DNA from: an uncultured Alphaproteobacteria bacterium
Lineage (GTDB): Bacteria; Pseudomonadota; Alphaproteobacteria; RF32; CAG-239
Direction of reading: 5' to 3'
NCBI GenBank assembly: GCA_934276635.1
Contig: CAKQTH010000001.1
Coordinates: 62,001 to 126,000 of the forward strand
DNA length: 64,000 nucleotides
Part shown: positions 16,124-24,598 of the stretch, piece after piece
Position numbering within the stretch: position 1 is the first letter of the stretch
Layout: every line of letters starts with the position of its first letter
Made by a program: the position numbers and the translations under genes
Notes under the pieces: model-generated
Databases searched by the model: none
What the model saw: the letters and a program-made list of their open reading frames with translations, nothing else
What the model was told of the DNA's origin: nothing

Positions 16124-17230
16124 ATGAAACCAACCTCAATTCTCGGACGATATATCAGCAAACAGTTGGTGCTGAATTTTTTGGCTGTTTTGATGATGAT
16201 TATCGGCATTATCCTGATGTTTGAAGTGATTGAACTTCTGCGCAGAACATCGGGCAGACCTGATGTAAACGGCTGGTTTGTGCTGCAAATGGCGGTCACA
16301 AAGCTGCCGCAGACGCTGGATATTGTGTTTCCGTTCGTGATGCTGATTGCATCGATAATCTCTTTTTGGAAAATCAGCAAAAATAACGAATATGTGATTA
16401 TCAGAGCGGCCGGGGTTTCGATTTGGGGATTTTTGCTGCCGGTTTTGATTACCGCGTTTTTAATCGGCGTGATTAATGTCGGATTGCTCAATCCGATTTC
16501 GGCAAAGCTGTATGAAATTCACGAGACGCTTGATTTTCGCTTTAAGACAAAAAATCCGAACGCTCTGCTGTTTTCGAGCAAAGGTTTGTGGACGCGCGAG
16601 GCTGTCAGCTCCGAGACGGTTAATGTGCTTCAGGCAAAAAGCCTGCGTAATGAAGACGATACACTGATTCTGCGCGATGTCAGCCTGCTTGAAATGGATA
16701 GAGATTCGCAAATTCTGCGCCGCATAGAGGCTTTTGCCGCAACGCTTGAGGACGGAGATATGGAGCTGCGCGATGTGCGGATTTTCCGCTCCGGCGAGCC
16801 GACAAAGACCGTTAACAGCTTGAAATATAAAACATCGCTAAATTTGGACAGGATTAAGGAAAATTTTGTTGAACCGGACGCAATTTCTTTTTGGGCTCTG
16901 CCGGAAACCATCAGCTTTTATGAAATGTCGGGCTTTTCGGCGCAGCGGCACAAAATGAGATATTTGTCGCTGATGGCATCGCCATTTTTGTTGTGCTGTA
17001 TGGTTCTTTTGGCTTCGATTTTTGCGCTGAAGCCCAATATCAGAAAAGGCGGGGTGATGATTCTGATTGTCAGCGGAATCACCACCGGATTTTTGGTATA
17101 TTTCCTCTCGCAGCTGATTTATACATTCGGCATAAACGGATATATTCCGGTTGCATTTGCCGCATGGGCGCCTTCTCTGATAATTGTTTTGATATCAATT
17201 TCGGTATTGCTGCATTTGGAAGACGACTGA
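16124..17230 (+). CDS. lptG: LPS export ABC transporter permease, LptF/LptG family (LptG-like)
   Basis: 368 aa, YjgP/YjgQ family. Three membrane helices at the N-terminus (about 17-40, 60-78, 101-122), a periplasmic beta-jellyroll domain (about 130-265) and three at the C-terminus (about 280-360). The start MKPTSILGRYISKQLVLNF is typical for LptG. With LptF and LptB2 it extracts lipopolysaccharide from the inner membrane. Usually lptF precedes lptG; here it stands alone after cysK, so the partner must lie elsewhere. The F/G assignment is by the N-terminal sequence only. Confidence 0.87.
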   Translation: MKPTSILGRYISKQLVLNFLAVLMMIIGIILMFEVIELLRRTSGRPDVNGWFVLQMAVTKLPQTLDIVFPFVMLIASIISFWKISKNNEYVIIRAAGVSIWGFLLPVLITAFLIGVINVGLLNPISAKLYEIHETLDFRFKTKNPNALLFSSKGLWTREAVSSETVNVLQAKSLRNEDDTLILRDVSLLEMDRDSQILRRIEAFAATLEDGDMELRDVRIFRSGEPTKTVNSLKYKTSLNLDRIKENFVEPDAISFWALPETISFYEMSGFSAQRHKMRYLSLMASPFLLCCMVLLASIFALKPNIRKGGVMILIVSGITTGFLVYFLSQLIYTFGINGYIPVAFAAWAPSLIIVLISISVLLHLEDD

Positions 17231-17233
17231 TTT

Positions 17234-18478
17234 TTAGAAAAACAGTGTCGCTCTGAGTGAAAACGCAGCGCCGTAATCGCTTTTTTCATTTTGCGCAGGC
17301 GAAATATAGAATTGAACATCAGGAGTGATGGTCAGCCATTTGGAAATTCCCCATGCCCAATATGCTTCAACAACTTTTTCGGCCGAGCTTGAAAGGCTGT
17401 TTCCGACGGCTTTCTCGTCAATTTTGTTATAAGCAAAAGCAAGGCCGATTTGGTCGAGCGGGTTTCTGTCAAGCGGGTTGTTATATGCGGCGCCAATTAC
17501 CCACGACTGGTTGATTGTAGCCACATCGCCAGAAACTCCGTTGACGCGCGCAAACAGGTTAAGCTTTTCACCGATATTTTGTGAAAGGTTAAGCGACCAA
17601 CCGTTGGTTGTTCCGTTTTGTTCTTTGACGGAAGGCTGATTATATACCAAAATCGAATATTGTCCGTCGCCGAGGTCTTTTATTGTCGGAGTATAAGAAA
17701 CAGAGGCAAAAGTTGTATAGTGCTCGTCATTGAGGTGGTTGAGGCGCACACTGATTGCATCAACATTTGTTGCGTCCTGCGCACCGACAGCAAACGACCA
17801 GTCAGGGTTAGGATCTGCCTGAACATATGCGCCGACGCCCGCAGTCGGATATGTGGAAGACGCATTTTGCGACAGGGCATAGTTTATAAAGTTTACCTGT
17901 TGGTTGGCGTCATATTGCGTTCCGTCAAAGTTATAGAGCGGAAATTGACCGATTGCAAGCGTCAGCCATTTGAAATTTCCGCCGGCGGTGTAGGTATAAT
18001 ACAATTCGTCAAACGCGTTTTCTTTTGAAGCATAATCATTGATTGCGGTAACAACGCCCATATTGTTTGCCAGATGATTTGCGCTGATGCCGCCGTATCT
18101 GACAACCGTATATGCAAAGTTGAGCGTTCCGGTGCCGTATTCATTGTTAAAAGTTGTCCAGCTGAAAGACGGATATATCATAGTCTGATATGATGTTTTT
18201 TTGCCGGATGGCGTGCCTCTTTGCGGCATATACGAAATATCAAGAGAATAATCAAATCCGTATTTTTCGCTCAGAGTGTTCTTAAAGTCGGTATATTCTT
18301 TTCCGAAATCCGAAAATGTGTGGTTCCGGCGGATTTTCCCAGCCTCAGCACGCAGCTTTGCGCCTCTGGACGAAGAAGTTCCGCTTTGCTCCGAAACATT
18401 GTTTGTTTGAGCAAAAACAGACGACGCAAAAAATAAAAATCCTAAAGTTGCAGTACAAAAAACAAAAATTTTTTTCAT
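17234..18478 (-). CDS. Carbohydrate-selective porin-like outer-membrane protein (OprB-like)
   Basis: 414 aa from the ATG at 18478 (GGAGA 8 nt upstream); an in-frame start 5 codons further up lacks a site. The signal peptide covers about 1-24 (ending VFA). The mature protein alternates aromatic and polar residues as in a 16-strand porin, with segments like GGNFKWLTLAIGQFPLYNFDG and VEAYWAWGISKWLTITPDVQF, typical of the OprB group, and it ends with Phe (ATLFF). It probably passes sugars or other small solutes across the outer membrane. It is convergent with lptG. Confidence 0.8.
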   Translation of the reverse strand: MKKIFVFCTATLGFLFFASSVFAQTNNVSEQSGTSSSRGAKLRAEAGKIRRNHTFSDFGKEYTDFKNTLSEKYGFDYSLDISYMPQRGTPSGKKTSYQTMIYPSFSWTTFNNEYGTGTLNFAYTVVRYGGISANHLANNMGVVTAINDYASKENAFDELYYTYTAGGNFKWLTLAIGQFPLYNFDGTQYDANQQVNFINYALSQNASSTYPTAGVGAYVQADPNPDWSFAVGAQDATNVDAISVRLNHLNDEHYTTFASVSYTPTIKDLGDGQYSILVYNQPSVKEQNGTTNGWSLNLSQNIGEKLNLFARVNGVSGDVATINQSWVIGAAYNNPLDRNPLDQIGLAFAYNKIDEKAVGNSLSSSAEKVVEAYWAWGISKWLTITPDVQFYISPAQNEKSDYGAAFSLRATLFF

Positions 18479-18560
18479 AAAATTTCTCCGCAAAAATTAA
18501 ACAAGTGAAAGATATTTATGCTTGTTTTGCAAAAATAAAAGGGGAATAAGAAAAAATCGC

Positions 18561-18589
18561 TTGCAGTGAATGTGTGCCTGATATAAACT
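18561..18589 (+). promoter_or_regulatory. Probable promoter of the ruvA operon
   Basis: TTGCAG (18561-18566) with TATAAA at 18582-18587 (15-bp spacer) or TAAACT at 18584-18589 (17-bp spacer), about 22 bp before the ruvA start. Confidence 0.5.
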
Positions 18590-18610
18590 AATCCGCAGTT
18601 GGAGAAAAAT

Positions 18611-19273
18611 ATGATAGCAAAATTGAAGGGCATAATCGACACAATCGGTGAAGATTATTGCATTATTGATGTAAACGGAGTCGGATATCTGGTGTTTGCG
18701 TCGTCAAAAACATTGGGCAGGCTTAAAATAGGCGCGTTTGCCTCGCTGCTGATAGAAACACAGGTTCGCGAAGACAGCATCTCATTGTTCGGATTTTTTG
18801 ATTCGCTTGAAAAAGAGTGGTTTTCGGTACTGACAAAAGTTCAGGGAGTCGGCGCAAAAGTCGGGCTCAGCATATTGTCGACACTAACTCCGCTGCAACT
18901 TGCTCAGGCGGTTGCGGCACAGGACAAGTCGTCTTTTGCCAGAGCGAACGGCGTCGGGCCTAAACTGGCGGCCAGATTGGCGGTTGAGCTGAAAGACAAG
19001 ATTGTGACGGCTCCGCTCGAAACCGTTGATAAAAAAGACTTAATGCGCCAGATTAATAATCAGGAAGAAGCATCTCCGCAGCAGACAGAACAACCGCAGG
19101 CCGAACCGAATGCCGATATGGTTGAAGATTTGATTTCAGCGCTTGTAAATTTGGGGTATCCGCGGCTTGATGCGTATCGTGCGGCAACAAAGGTTTTGGC
19201 TCAAAATCCGGAAGACGAATTTTCCGTTGCCCTCAAAAAAGCGCTCAAAGAATTTGTTAGTAAGGATTTTTAG
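18611..19273 (+). CDS. ruvA: Holliday junction branch-migration protein RuvA
   Basis: 220 aa from the ATG at 18611 (GGAG upstream; the TTG at 18599 lies before this site). Starts MIAKLKGIID as RuvA proteins do. Domain I (OB fold, about 1-62), the two helix-hairpin-helix motifs of domain II (QGVGAKVGLSIL and NGVGPKLAARL) and the C-terminal domain III (about 170-220) that contacts RuvB are all present. Forms tetramers on four-way junctions. First gene of ruvA-ruvB-ybgC-mutT; no ruvC is seen next to it. Confidence 0.96.
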   Translation: MIAKLKGIIDTIGEDYCIIDVNGVGYLVFASSKTLGRLKIGAFASLLIETQVREDSISLFGFFDSLEKEWFSVLTKVQGVGAKVGLSILSTLTPLQLAQAVAAQDKSSFARANGVGPKLAARLAVELKDKIVTAPLETVDKKDLMRQINNQEEASPQQTEQPQAEPNADMVEDLISALVNLGYPRLDAYRAATKVLAQNPEDEFSVALKKALKEFVSKDF

Positions 19274-19276
19274 GCT

Positions 19277-20329
19277 ATGAACGAACAAGACAGAATCATT
19301 ACTCCGAAAAGAACACCTGAAGATGAAATTCAGTCAGCAAATCCGGTCAGCCTGCGCCCGAACTGCCTTGATGATTTTATCGGGCAGAGAGCTGTATGCG
19401 ACAATTTAAAAGTTTTTATTGAAGCGGCAAAAGCTCGCGGTGAGGCGCTTGATCATGTGCTTTTGTTCGGGCCTCCGGGGCTCGGAAAAACAACTTTGGC
19501 ATCGATTATTGCAAAAGAGCTGAAAGTCGGTTTTCGCGCAACTTCCGCGCCGATGATTACAAAGTCTGGAGATTTGGCCGCAATTTTGACTAATCTTGAA
19601 AAAAACGATGTTTTGTTTATTGATGAAATTCATCGCCTTAATCCGGCAATTGAAGAAGTTTTGTATTCCGCGATGGAAGATTTTCAGCTTGATATCATTA
19701 TCGGAGAAGGTCCTTCCGCTCGTTCGGTGCGCATAGATTTGCAACCGTTTACACTGGTCGGAGCAACAACCCGTTCCGGTTTGCTTTCAACTCCGTTGCG
19801 CGAAAGATTCGGCATTCCTCTTCGTCTCGATTTTTATAACCCCGATGATTTGGAAAAAATCGTTTTGCGTGGAGCAGGCCTTTTGGGTATGCATATCAGC
19901 GAATCCGGAGCTCGGGAAATAGCTCTGCGTTCAAGAGGAACGCCGCGTGTTGCAGGAAGACTGTTGCGCCGCGTGCGCGATTTCGGAGCGGTCGCTCAGG
20001 CGCATGAAGTGGACAATCTGATTGCGGATAAGGCTCTGCGCCGGCTTGATGTTGACAATTACGGGCTTGACGCGTTTGATCGCCGCTATTTGGAATGCAT
20101 CTTGAAAAATTATGGTGGAGGGCCGGTCGGAGCTGATACTCTGGCTGCTGCGCTTTCAGAAGAAAGAGATACAATTGAAGAAGTTATCGAGCCATTTTTG
20201 CTCAAACTCGGCTTTTTGCAAAGAACCCCGCGCGGAAGGGTGATATCCGATTTGGGTTGCGAATATTTGGGTGTTAAGCCGAAACACAAAAAAGAAACCG
20301 CGCAGTTTGATTTGTTGGACGGAGAATAG
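19277..20329 (+). CDS. ruvB: Holliday junction branch-migration ATPase RuvB
   Basis: 350 aa AAA+ motor. Walker [10 protein letters not shown] (65-73), Walker B DEIH (116-119), sensor region [18 protein letters not shown] with the arginine finger, and the C-terminal winged helix with [12 protein letters not shown]. Drives branch migration with RuvA. Begins 3 nt after ruvA and ends 2 nt before ybgC, so the genes are translationally close. Confidence 0.98.
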   Translation: MNEQDRIITPKRTPEDEIQSANPVSLRPNCLDDFIGQRAVCDNLKVFIEAAKARGEALDHVLLFGPPGLGKTTLASIIAKELKVGFRATSAPMITKSGDLAAILTNLEKNDVLFIDEIHRLNPAIEEVLYSAMEDFQLDIIIGEGPSARSVRIDLQPFTLVGATTRSGLLSTPLRERFGIPLRLDFYNPDDLEKIVLRGAGLLGMHISESGAREIALRSRGTPRVAGRLLRRVRDFGAVAQAHEVDNLIADKALRRLDVDNYGLDAFDRRYLECILKNYGGGPVGADTLAAALSEERDTIEEVIEPFLLKLGFLQRTPRGRVISDLGCEYLGVKPKHKKETAQFDLLDGE

Positions 20330-20331
20330 CG

Positions 20332-20781
20332 ATGAAATATGAAACAGACGGCATTCACGGAAAGTTGGTTGACGGAGTGTTTGTTTTTCCGGTCAGAGTA
20401 TATTATGAAGATACGGACGCCGGCGGAATTGTTTATTATGCAAATTATCTGAAATTTGCCGAAAGAGCGCGTACAGAGTTTATCCGCTTTTTGGGGCAAA
20501 ATCAGGTTGAACAGCTTGAGGCAGAAGACAAGTTCGGCTTTGTGGTCAGACATTGCGAAGTTGATTATAAAAAATCGGCAATGCTTGACGATTTGCTGTC
20601 CGTCACCTGTGAAGTCGTGCAAATCAAAGGTGCTGCGGCGGACATTTGCCAGCACATATACCGCAATGATGAAGAGTTGGCAGAAGTCAAAGTTATGGCC
20701 GCATATGTAAATATCAACAAGCGGAAGCCTTGCAGAATTCCGGTTTGTCTGGCTTCAAAAATTTGTAAAACAGGAGAATAA
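20332..20781 (+). CDS. ybgC: Acyl-CoA thioesterase, YbgC family
   Basis: 149 aa hot-dog-fold thioesterase. The family active-site pattern is YYEDTDAGGIVYYANYLKF (24-42) with the catalytic Asp, followed by the long central helix FAERARTEFIR. The YbgC group hydrolyses short-chain acyl-CoA or acyl-ACP and is usually linked to the tol-pal genes; here ruvB lies upstream as in many Proteobacteria, but mutT, not tolQ, follows. It starts 2 nt after ruvB. Confidence 0.92.
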   Translation: MKYETDGIHGKLVDGVFVFPVRVYYEDTDAGGIVYYANYLKFAERARTEFIRFLGQNQVEQLEAEDKFGFVVRHCEVDYKKSAMLDDLLSVTCEVVQIKGAAADICQHIYRNDEELAEVKVMAAYVNINKRKPCRIPVCLASKICKTGE

Positions 20782-20783
20782 TT

Positions 20784-21194
20784 ATGGATAAAAAACTTAT
20801 AACTGTAACTGCTGGCATAATTCATTATAACGGCAAAATTTTGGTGGCTCAGCGCCGTCATGACAAATCCCTTGGCAATTTGTGGGAATTTCCGGGCGGT
20901 AAAATTGAGCCGGGAGAAACCTGCGAGCAAACGCTGGCCAGAGAAATCCGAGAAGAGTTTTCAATTGATATAAAAGTAGGAGAATATTTGTTTGAACATA
21001 CATATGAATATCCTGACTTTACGCTGAAAATGTATGTTTATGCGGCAGATTGGGACGGTAACGGAAAAATTGAGATTTGCGACCATGAGCAATATAGGTT
21101 TGTGCATACAGATGAGATGGATTCGCTTGAATTTGCCGGTGCGGACTATCCGGTCATAAACTTTTTGAAACAACATCCGGCAGTTGCGGCATAG
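20784..21194 (+). CDS. Nudix hydrolase, MutT / 8-oxo-dGTP diphosphatase-like
   Basis: 136 aa. The Nudix box GKIEPGE...REIREEF (about 39-60) is complete. The N-terminal segment VTAGIIHYNGKILVAQRR and WEFPGGK are typical of MutT, which removes 8-oxo-dGTP from the nucleotide pool. It is the last gene of the ruv operon, starting 2 nt after ybgC with AGGAGA upstream, and it is followed by a strong terminator. Confidence 0.88.
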   Translation: MDKKLITVTAGIIHYNGKILVAQRRHDKSLGNLWEFPGGKIEPGETCEQTLAREIREEFSIDIKVGEYLFEHTYEYPDFTLKMYVYAADWDGNGKIEICDHEQYRFVHTDEMDSLEFAGADYPVINFLKQHPAVAA

Positions 21195-21209
21195 CGTCAG
21201 GAAAATAAC

Positions 21210-21238
21210 AAAAAAACTCCGGAAACGGAGTTTTTTTA
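21210..21238. terminator. Bidirectional terminator between the ruv operon and tRNA-Arg
   Basis: AAAAAACTCCG and CGGAGTTTTTTT around a GAAA-type loop, with T-runs on both strands. It ends the ruv operon from the left and the tRNA transcript from the right. Confidence 0.88.
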
Positions 21239-21315
21239 TGGCGTCAGCGGCGGGACTCGAACCCACTACCCACAGTTTAGGAAACTGTTGCTCTATCCTG
21301 ATGAGCTACGCCGAC
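21239..21315 (-). tRNA. tRNA-Arg (anticodon CCT)
   Basis: 77 nt with the CCA end encoded. On the minus strand the acceptor stem GTCGGCG pairs with CGCTGAC (one G-T), followed by discriminator G and CCA. The D-arm starts TAGCTC, the anticodon arm is ACAGT-TTCCTAA-ACTGT giving anticodon CCT (reads AGG), and the T-arm is GTGGG-TTCGAGT-CCCGC. Confidence 0.95.
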
Positions 21316-21356
21316 GCTGCAATTTTTTACTACCTCTTAATTTTGCAAAAATCAAG

Positions 21357-22475
21357 TTATTTTTTGTTTTTTGCCGAAGCAAAGTGTTGCAAAAATTTTA
21401 TCTGAATATCGGAGAGTTGTTCTACCGAACGCCAGACGACATATTCGTTTTTGGCGTGCATTCCCTCGCCGGTGCCCGAGTGCATAACCACAACCGCACC
21501 TTTTTGCGCAAAGGCTCTGGAATCGGTTGCTCCGCCGATATGCTCAAATTCTATTTTCTGCTGCAGAATATTTTCCGCAATGCTCTTATATTGCAAAATC
21601 ATAGCGTCGTTTTCGTTCATAACGACCGGAACTCCTTGCGATATAATTTCAAATTCAACGCCGTCCGGCAGACATTTTCTGATGTTTTGCAAAAGAGTAT
21701 CGACTTTTGAATTTTCGGTCAGGCGAAAGTCAAGCACGGCCTCGGCATAGTCCGAAATCACATTTGATGCGGTGCCGCCGGAAATTTGTGCAAAATGCAG
21801 AGTGTCCGTCCAGTCATCGCTCGGTTTGTTGCCCTCAAGCGAATAATAAGGATAAATTTTGCGCAGATTTTCCCAGGTTTGCATCAATTTTTCGTTGGCA
21901 TCGATTCCTTCCCACGGAGTTGAGCCGTGCGCCTCTTTTCCATAGGCCTTGAGTTTGATAAACAGCGGGTTTTTGCATTTTGTGATAATTTTTGTTATGT
22001 CTCCGCCGACATCGTTGTCAAGTACAACATTTGCGTTCAAATCAGAGAATTTTTCCAAAAATTTTTCAGTGCCTTTGCTACCGGTTTCTTCATCGGAAGA
22101 AAGAATTATGCCGAATTTCAGGTCAGGCAGGCAGTGCAGCACATAATCCATCGAACAAAGCGCCACCGCCGCGAAAGATTTCATATCAAGGGAGCCGCGG
22201 CCGAGCATTTTCCCTTCTTCAAAGCGGGGAGAAAACATTGCTTCATCGGCCGGAACAACATCAATATGCCCCAAAACAAGCGCATCAAGGTGCATATCAT
22301 CAGTGGTAGAAATATAAATTACCGGAGCGTTCGGTTCTTCGCGAAAAACTTTGACTTTTGCCGCAGTTCCAGCAAAGAGGCCGGTGATATATTCAACGCA
22401 GTGGTCAATCTGTTCAATATTGCCGGTTTCGGTGCGAAACTTTATTAAATTTTGTGCAACTTCATATAAATCCAT
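21357..22475 (-). CDS. M20-family metallopeptidase (ArgE/DapE-like deacylase)
   Basis: 372 aa. The metal-binding signatures are LGHIDVVP (His70, Asp72), GRGSLDMKS (Asp97 bridging) and SSDEETG (catalytic Glu129 with Glu130); a late MHAKNEYV supplies the final histidine. The inserted dimerisation domain lies at about 170-285 with EAHGSTPWEG. It belongs to the acetylornithine deacetylase / succinyl-diaminopimelate desuccinylase superfamily; the exact substrate is not decidable by eye. It is a single gene. Confidence 0.85.
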   Translation of the reverse strand: MDLYEVAQNLIKFRTETGNIEQIDHCVEYITGLFAGTAAKVKVFREEPNAPVIYISTTDDMHLDALVLGHIDVVPADEAMFSPRFEEGKMLGRGSLDMKSFAAVALCSMDYVLHCLPDLKFGIILSSDEETGSKGTEKFLEKFSDLNANVVLDNDVGGDITKIITKCKNPLFIKLKAYGKEAHGSTPWEGIDANEKLMQTWENLRKIYPYYSLEGNKPSDDWTDTLHFAQISGGTASNVISDYAEAVLDFRLTENSKVDTLLQNIRKCLPDGVEFEIISQGVPVVMNENDAMILQYKSIAENILQQKIEFEHIGGATDSRAFAQKGAVVVMHSGTGEGMHAKNEYVVWRSVEQLSDIQIKFLQHFASAKNKK

Positions 22476-22567
22476 AATTATTCTCCCTGCATTTTTAGCA
22501 TTTATTTAACCATCTTCATTATATATAGTTTGATATCATATAAACTACAATAAAAAAAGGATTCTTT

Positions 22568-23077
22568 ATGACAAAGCGTGTATTTTTGTTGCTTTTGACT
22601 TTGTTCTTTTGCTTGTCGGAAGCTGCTGCGGCGCCGAAAACCGATGCCGATTCTTTGCCGAGAATGGCCTCATTGCGTTCAAGTTTGGTAAATGCCCGTT
22701 CCGGCCCCGGCCGCAGATATCCGGTTGATTGGGTATATACGCAGCGCGGCGCTCCGGTTGAAATCATACAAGAATATGTGTATGAACAAGAGCTTTGGTA
22801 TCAGATAAAAGATTGGGAAAATTCAACCGGTTGGGTTCATCATACAATGATTTCGAACAATCGTTTTGCCAAAGTGATTACTCAGGGCGAAAACAATTTG
22901 TATGCGCGTCCGGATTATAAATCTAAGGTGATTGCCAGAGTGGAGTCCGATGTTGTCGGTGCCGTAAAAAAATGCCCGAAAAACGAAGAGTTTTGTCTCA
23001 TCAAATTTTCGAGCATTGAAGGCTGGATGCCGAAAAAAGATATTTTCGGCGTTTATAAAGACGAGGTTATCGAATAA
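22568..23077 (+). CDS. Exported protein with two bacterial SH3-like domains
   Basis: 169 aa with a signal peptide (about 1-22, ending AAA). The first SH3-like unit (about 35-95) contains SLVNARSGPGRRYPVDWVY and GWVHHTMI; the second (about 100-160) has NLYARPDYKSKVIARV and GWMPKKDIFG. Such paired SH3_3/SH3_4 domains usually bind peptidoglycan. The stop codon abuts the stop of the TerC gene on the other strand (no gap). Confidence 0.85.
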   Translation: MTKRVFLLLLTLFFCLSEAAAAPKTDADSLPRMASLRSSLVNARSGPGRRYPVDWVYTQRGAPVEIIQEYVYEQELWYQIKDWENSTGWVHHTMISNNRFAKVITQGENNLYARPDYKSKVIARVESDVVGAVKKCPKNEEFCLIKFSSIEGWMPKKDIFGVYKDEVIE

Positions 23078-24040
23078 TTATCGAACCTCTTTGCGTGCAA
23101 GCGACGCGCCGATTCCGATAAATATAATCACAAATGTGATAACTAAAGACAACTCCGGTGCAATCTCAAGCCCGATATACGGCAGGAATATTTTGCTTCC
23201 GATAAACATCAGGATAACCGCAAGTGCCTGCTTTAAATATTTGAACTTGTGAACGGCTTCCGCCAGCAGGAAGTACAACGATCTCAAGCCTAAGATTGCG
23301 AAAATGTTGCTGGTGTATACCACAAACACATCTTGGGTAATCAAAAAGATTGCCGGAATGCTGTCAAGTGCAAAAATCACATCCATAATTTCGATGATAA
23401 TCAGGGCAAAAAACAGCGGTGTTATATAGTGTTTGCCATTTTCTTTTACAAAAAAGTGTTCATGGCGGAGTTCGGGCAGAACATTAAAATGGCTTTCGAT
23501 AAATTTGAATATTTTGCCGTCCGACAGTTTCGGAGCGTCTTCTTCCTCTCCGTGTTCGCCGAGCATTTTGAAACCAGTGTAAAGCAAAAATACGGAGAAC
23601 ACATACAAAATCCAATGGAAGTTTTCAATTAAGGTTTCACCGAGGAAAATCATCAGCGCTCTGAGCACGATTGCGCCCATAATTCCCCAAAACAAAACTC
23701 TGTGCTGATACAGCCTCGGAATGTGCAGGCTTGTAAAAATTAATGAAATAACAAACACATTGTCGATAGAAAGAGAAAATTCGACCAGATAGCCGGTATA
23801 AAACAGCATACCGGTATCAACGCCTTTTTCATATATAACAAAAAGACCGAACAGGCACGCAATCAAAACATATGAAACGCATATTTTCAAAATGTTCTTG
23901 ATGTTCGGTTCGCTGTCTTTGCGGTGAAAAACAAACAAATCCAAAAACAGCAGTGTGAACACAACGGTTCCGAATATAATCCACATCAGATATTGTGGAA
24001 CAACAATGTGATGGGCGATAAGATTATTTATATATTCCAT
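23078..24040 (-). CDS. TerC/Alx-family integral membrane protein
   Basis: 320 aa with about nine hydrophobic helices. The TerC signatures EFSLSIDNVFVISLIF and MDVIFALDSIPAIFLIT, with their buried acidic residues, are clear. Members export manganese (Alx/MntX-type) or are linked to tellurite resistance. Nothing in the 5' region looks like the yybP-ykoY manganese riboswitch that precedes some relatives. Confidence 0.92.
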   Translation of the reverse strand: MEYINNLIAHHIVVPQYLMWIIFGTVVFTLLFLDLFVFHRKDSEPNIKNILKICVSYVLIACLFGLFVIYEKGVDTGMLFYTGYLVEFSLSIDNVFVISLIFTSLHIPRLYQHRVLFWGIMGAIVLRALMIFLGETLIENFHWILYVFSVFLLYTGFKMLGEHGEEEDAPKLSDGKIFKFIESHFNVLPELRHEHFFVKENGKHYITPLFFALIIIEIMDVIFALDSIPAIFLITQDVFVVYTSNIFAILGLRSLYFLLAEAVHKFKYLKQALAVILMFIGSKIFLPYIGLEIAPELSLVITFVIIFIGIGASLARKEVR

Positions 24041-24126
24041 TTTCTTTTTCCATAAAAGTTAAAATATGCAGAAATAATACATTTCCGATTGCGACTGTCA
24101 ACCTTAAAAGCAAAATGATTGACAGC

Positions 24127-24167
24127 GAAAAAAAGAACCTCTTTCAAAAAGAGAGAGGTCCTTTTAA
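24127..24167 (-). terminator. Intrinsic terminator of the DUF2934 gene
   Basis: On the minus strand, GGACCTCT pairs with AGAGGTTC across an interrupted loop and is followed by a T-run. Confidence 0.65.
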
Positions 24168-24196
24168 GTAGCACTTACCCGATAACAAATCTTTTG

Positions 24197-24406
24197 TTAT
24201 TTTGTGGTCTTTTTCGACGCCTTCTTTGGGGCTGCTTTTGTTGTTTTTTCACAAGAGGAAGATTTGCATTGGGTTTTAGCCTTAGGTGCGCTCAGCTGCT
24301 CAATTGCCATAGCCCAGAACTGTTCATCACGACCGGACGGACATCCTGCATTCTGCCAAATATAATAAGCGGCTTCGCGTATTGCATTTTCATTCAAATT
24401 TGCCAT
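24197..24406 (-). CDS. DUF2934 family small protein
   Basis: 69 aa. The first half carries the DUF2934 pattern, IREAAYYIWQNAGCPSGRDE followed by QFWAMAIEQL, that is (I/L)xxxAYxxWexxGxPxGrdxexWxxAexxL. The second half is a low-complexity Lys/Thr/Ala tail (KKASKKTTK) suited to nucleic-acid binding. Function unknown. It is monocistronic, with its own terminator. Confidence 0.82.
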   Translation of the reverse strand: MANLNENAIREAAYYIWQNAGCPSGRDEQFWAMAIEQLSAPKAKTQCKSSSCEKTTKAAPKKASKKTTK

Positions 24407-24598
24407 AATCTAAAAACTCCAATAATATTTATTACGAATTTACAACGAAACACAGTATATACATTTTTTGCCAATTCGTCAATAGGGATAAAAATAAAAA
24501 TTTGCGGTAAATTACTTGCAATTATAATCAAATTCTTATAAATATTATAAATGTGGTGAAATATGGCGTTTATGACGCATTTTAAGGATTATAAAATT

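Noticed and set aside
24041..24120. Manganese riboswitch before the TerC gene
   Set aside because: The AT-rich 5' region lacks the conserved yybP-ykoY loops.
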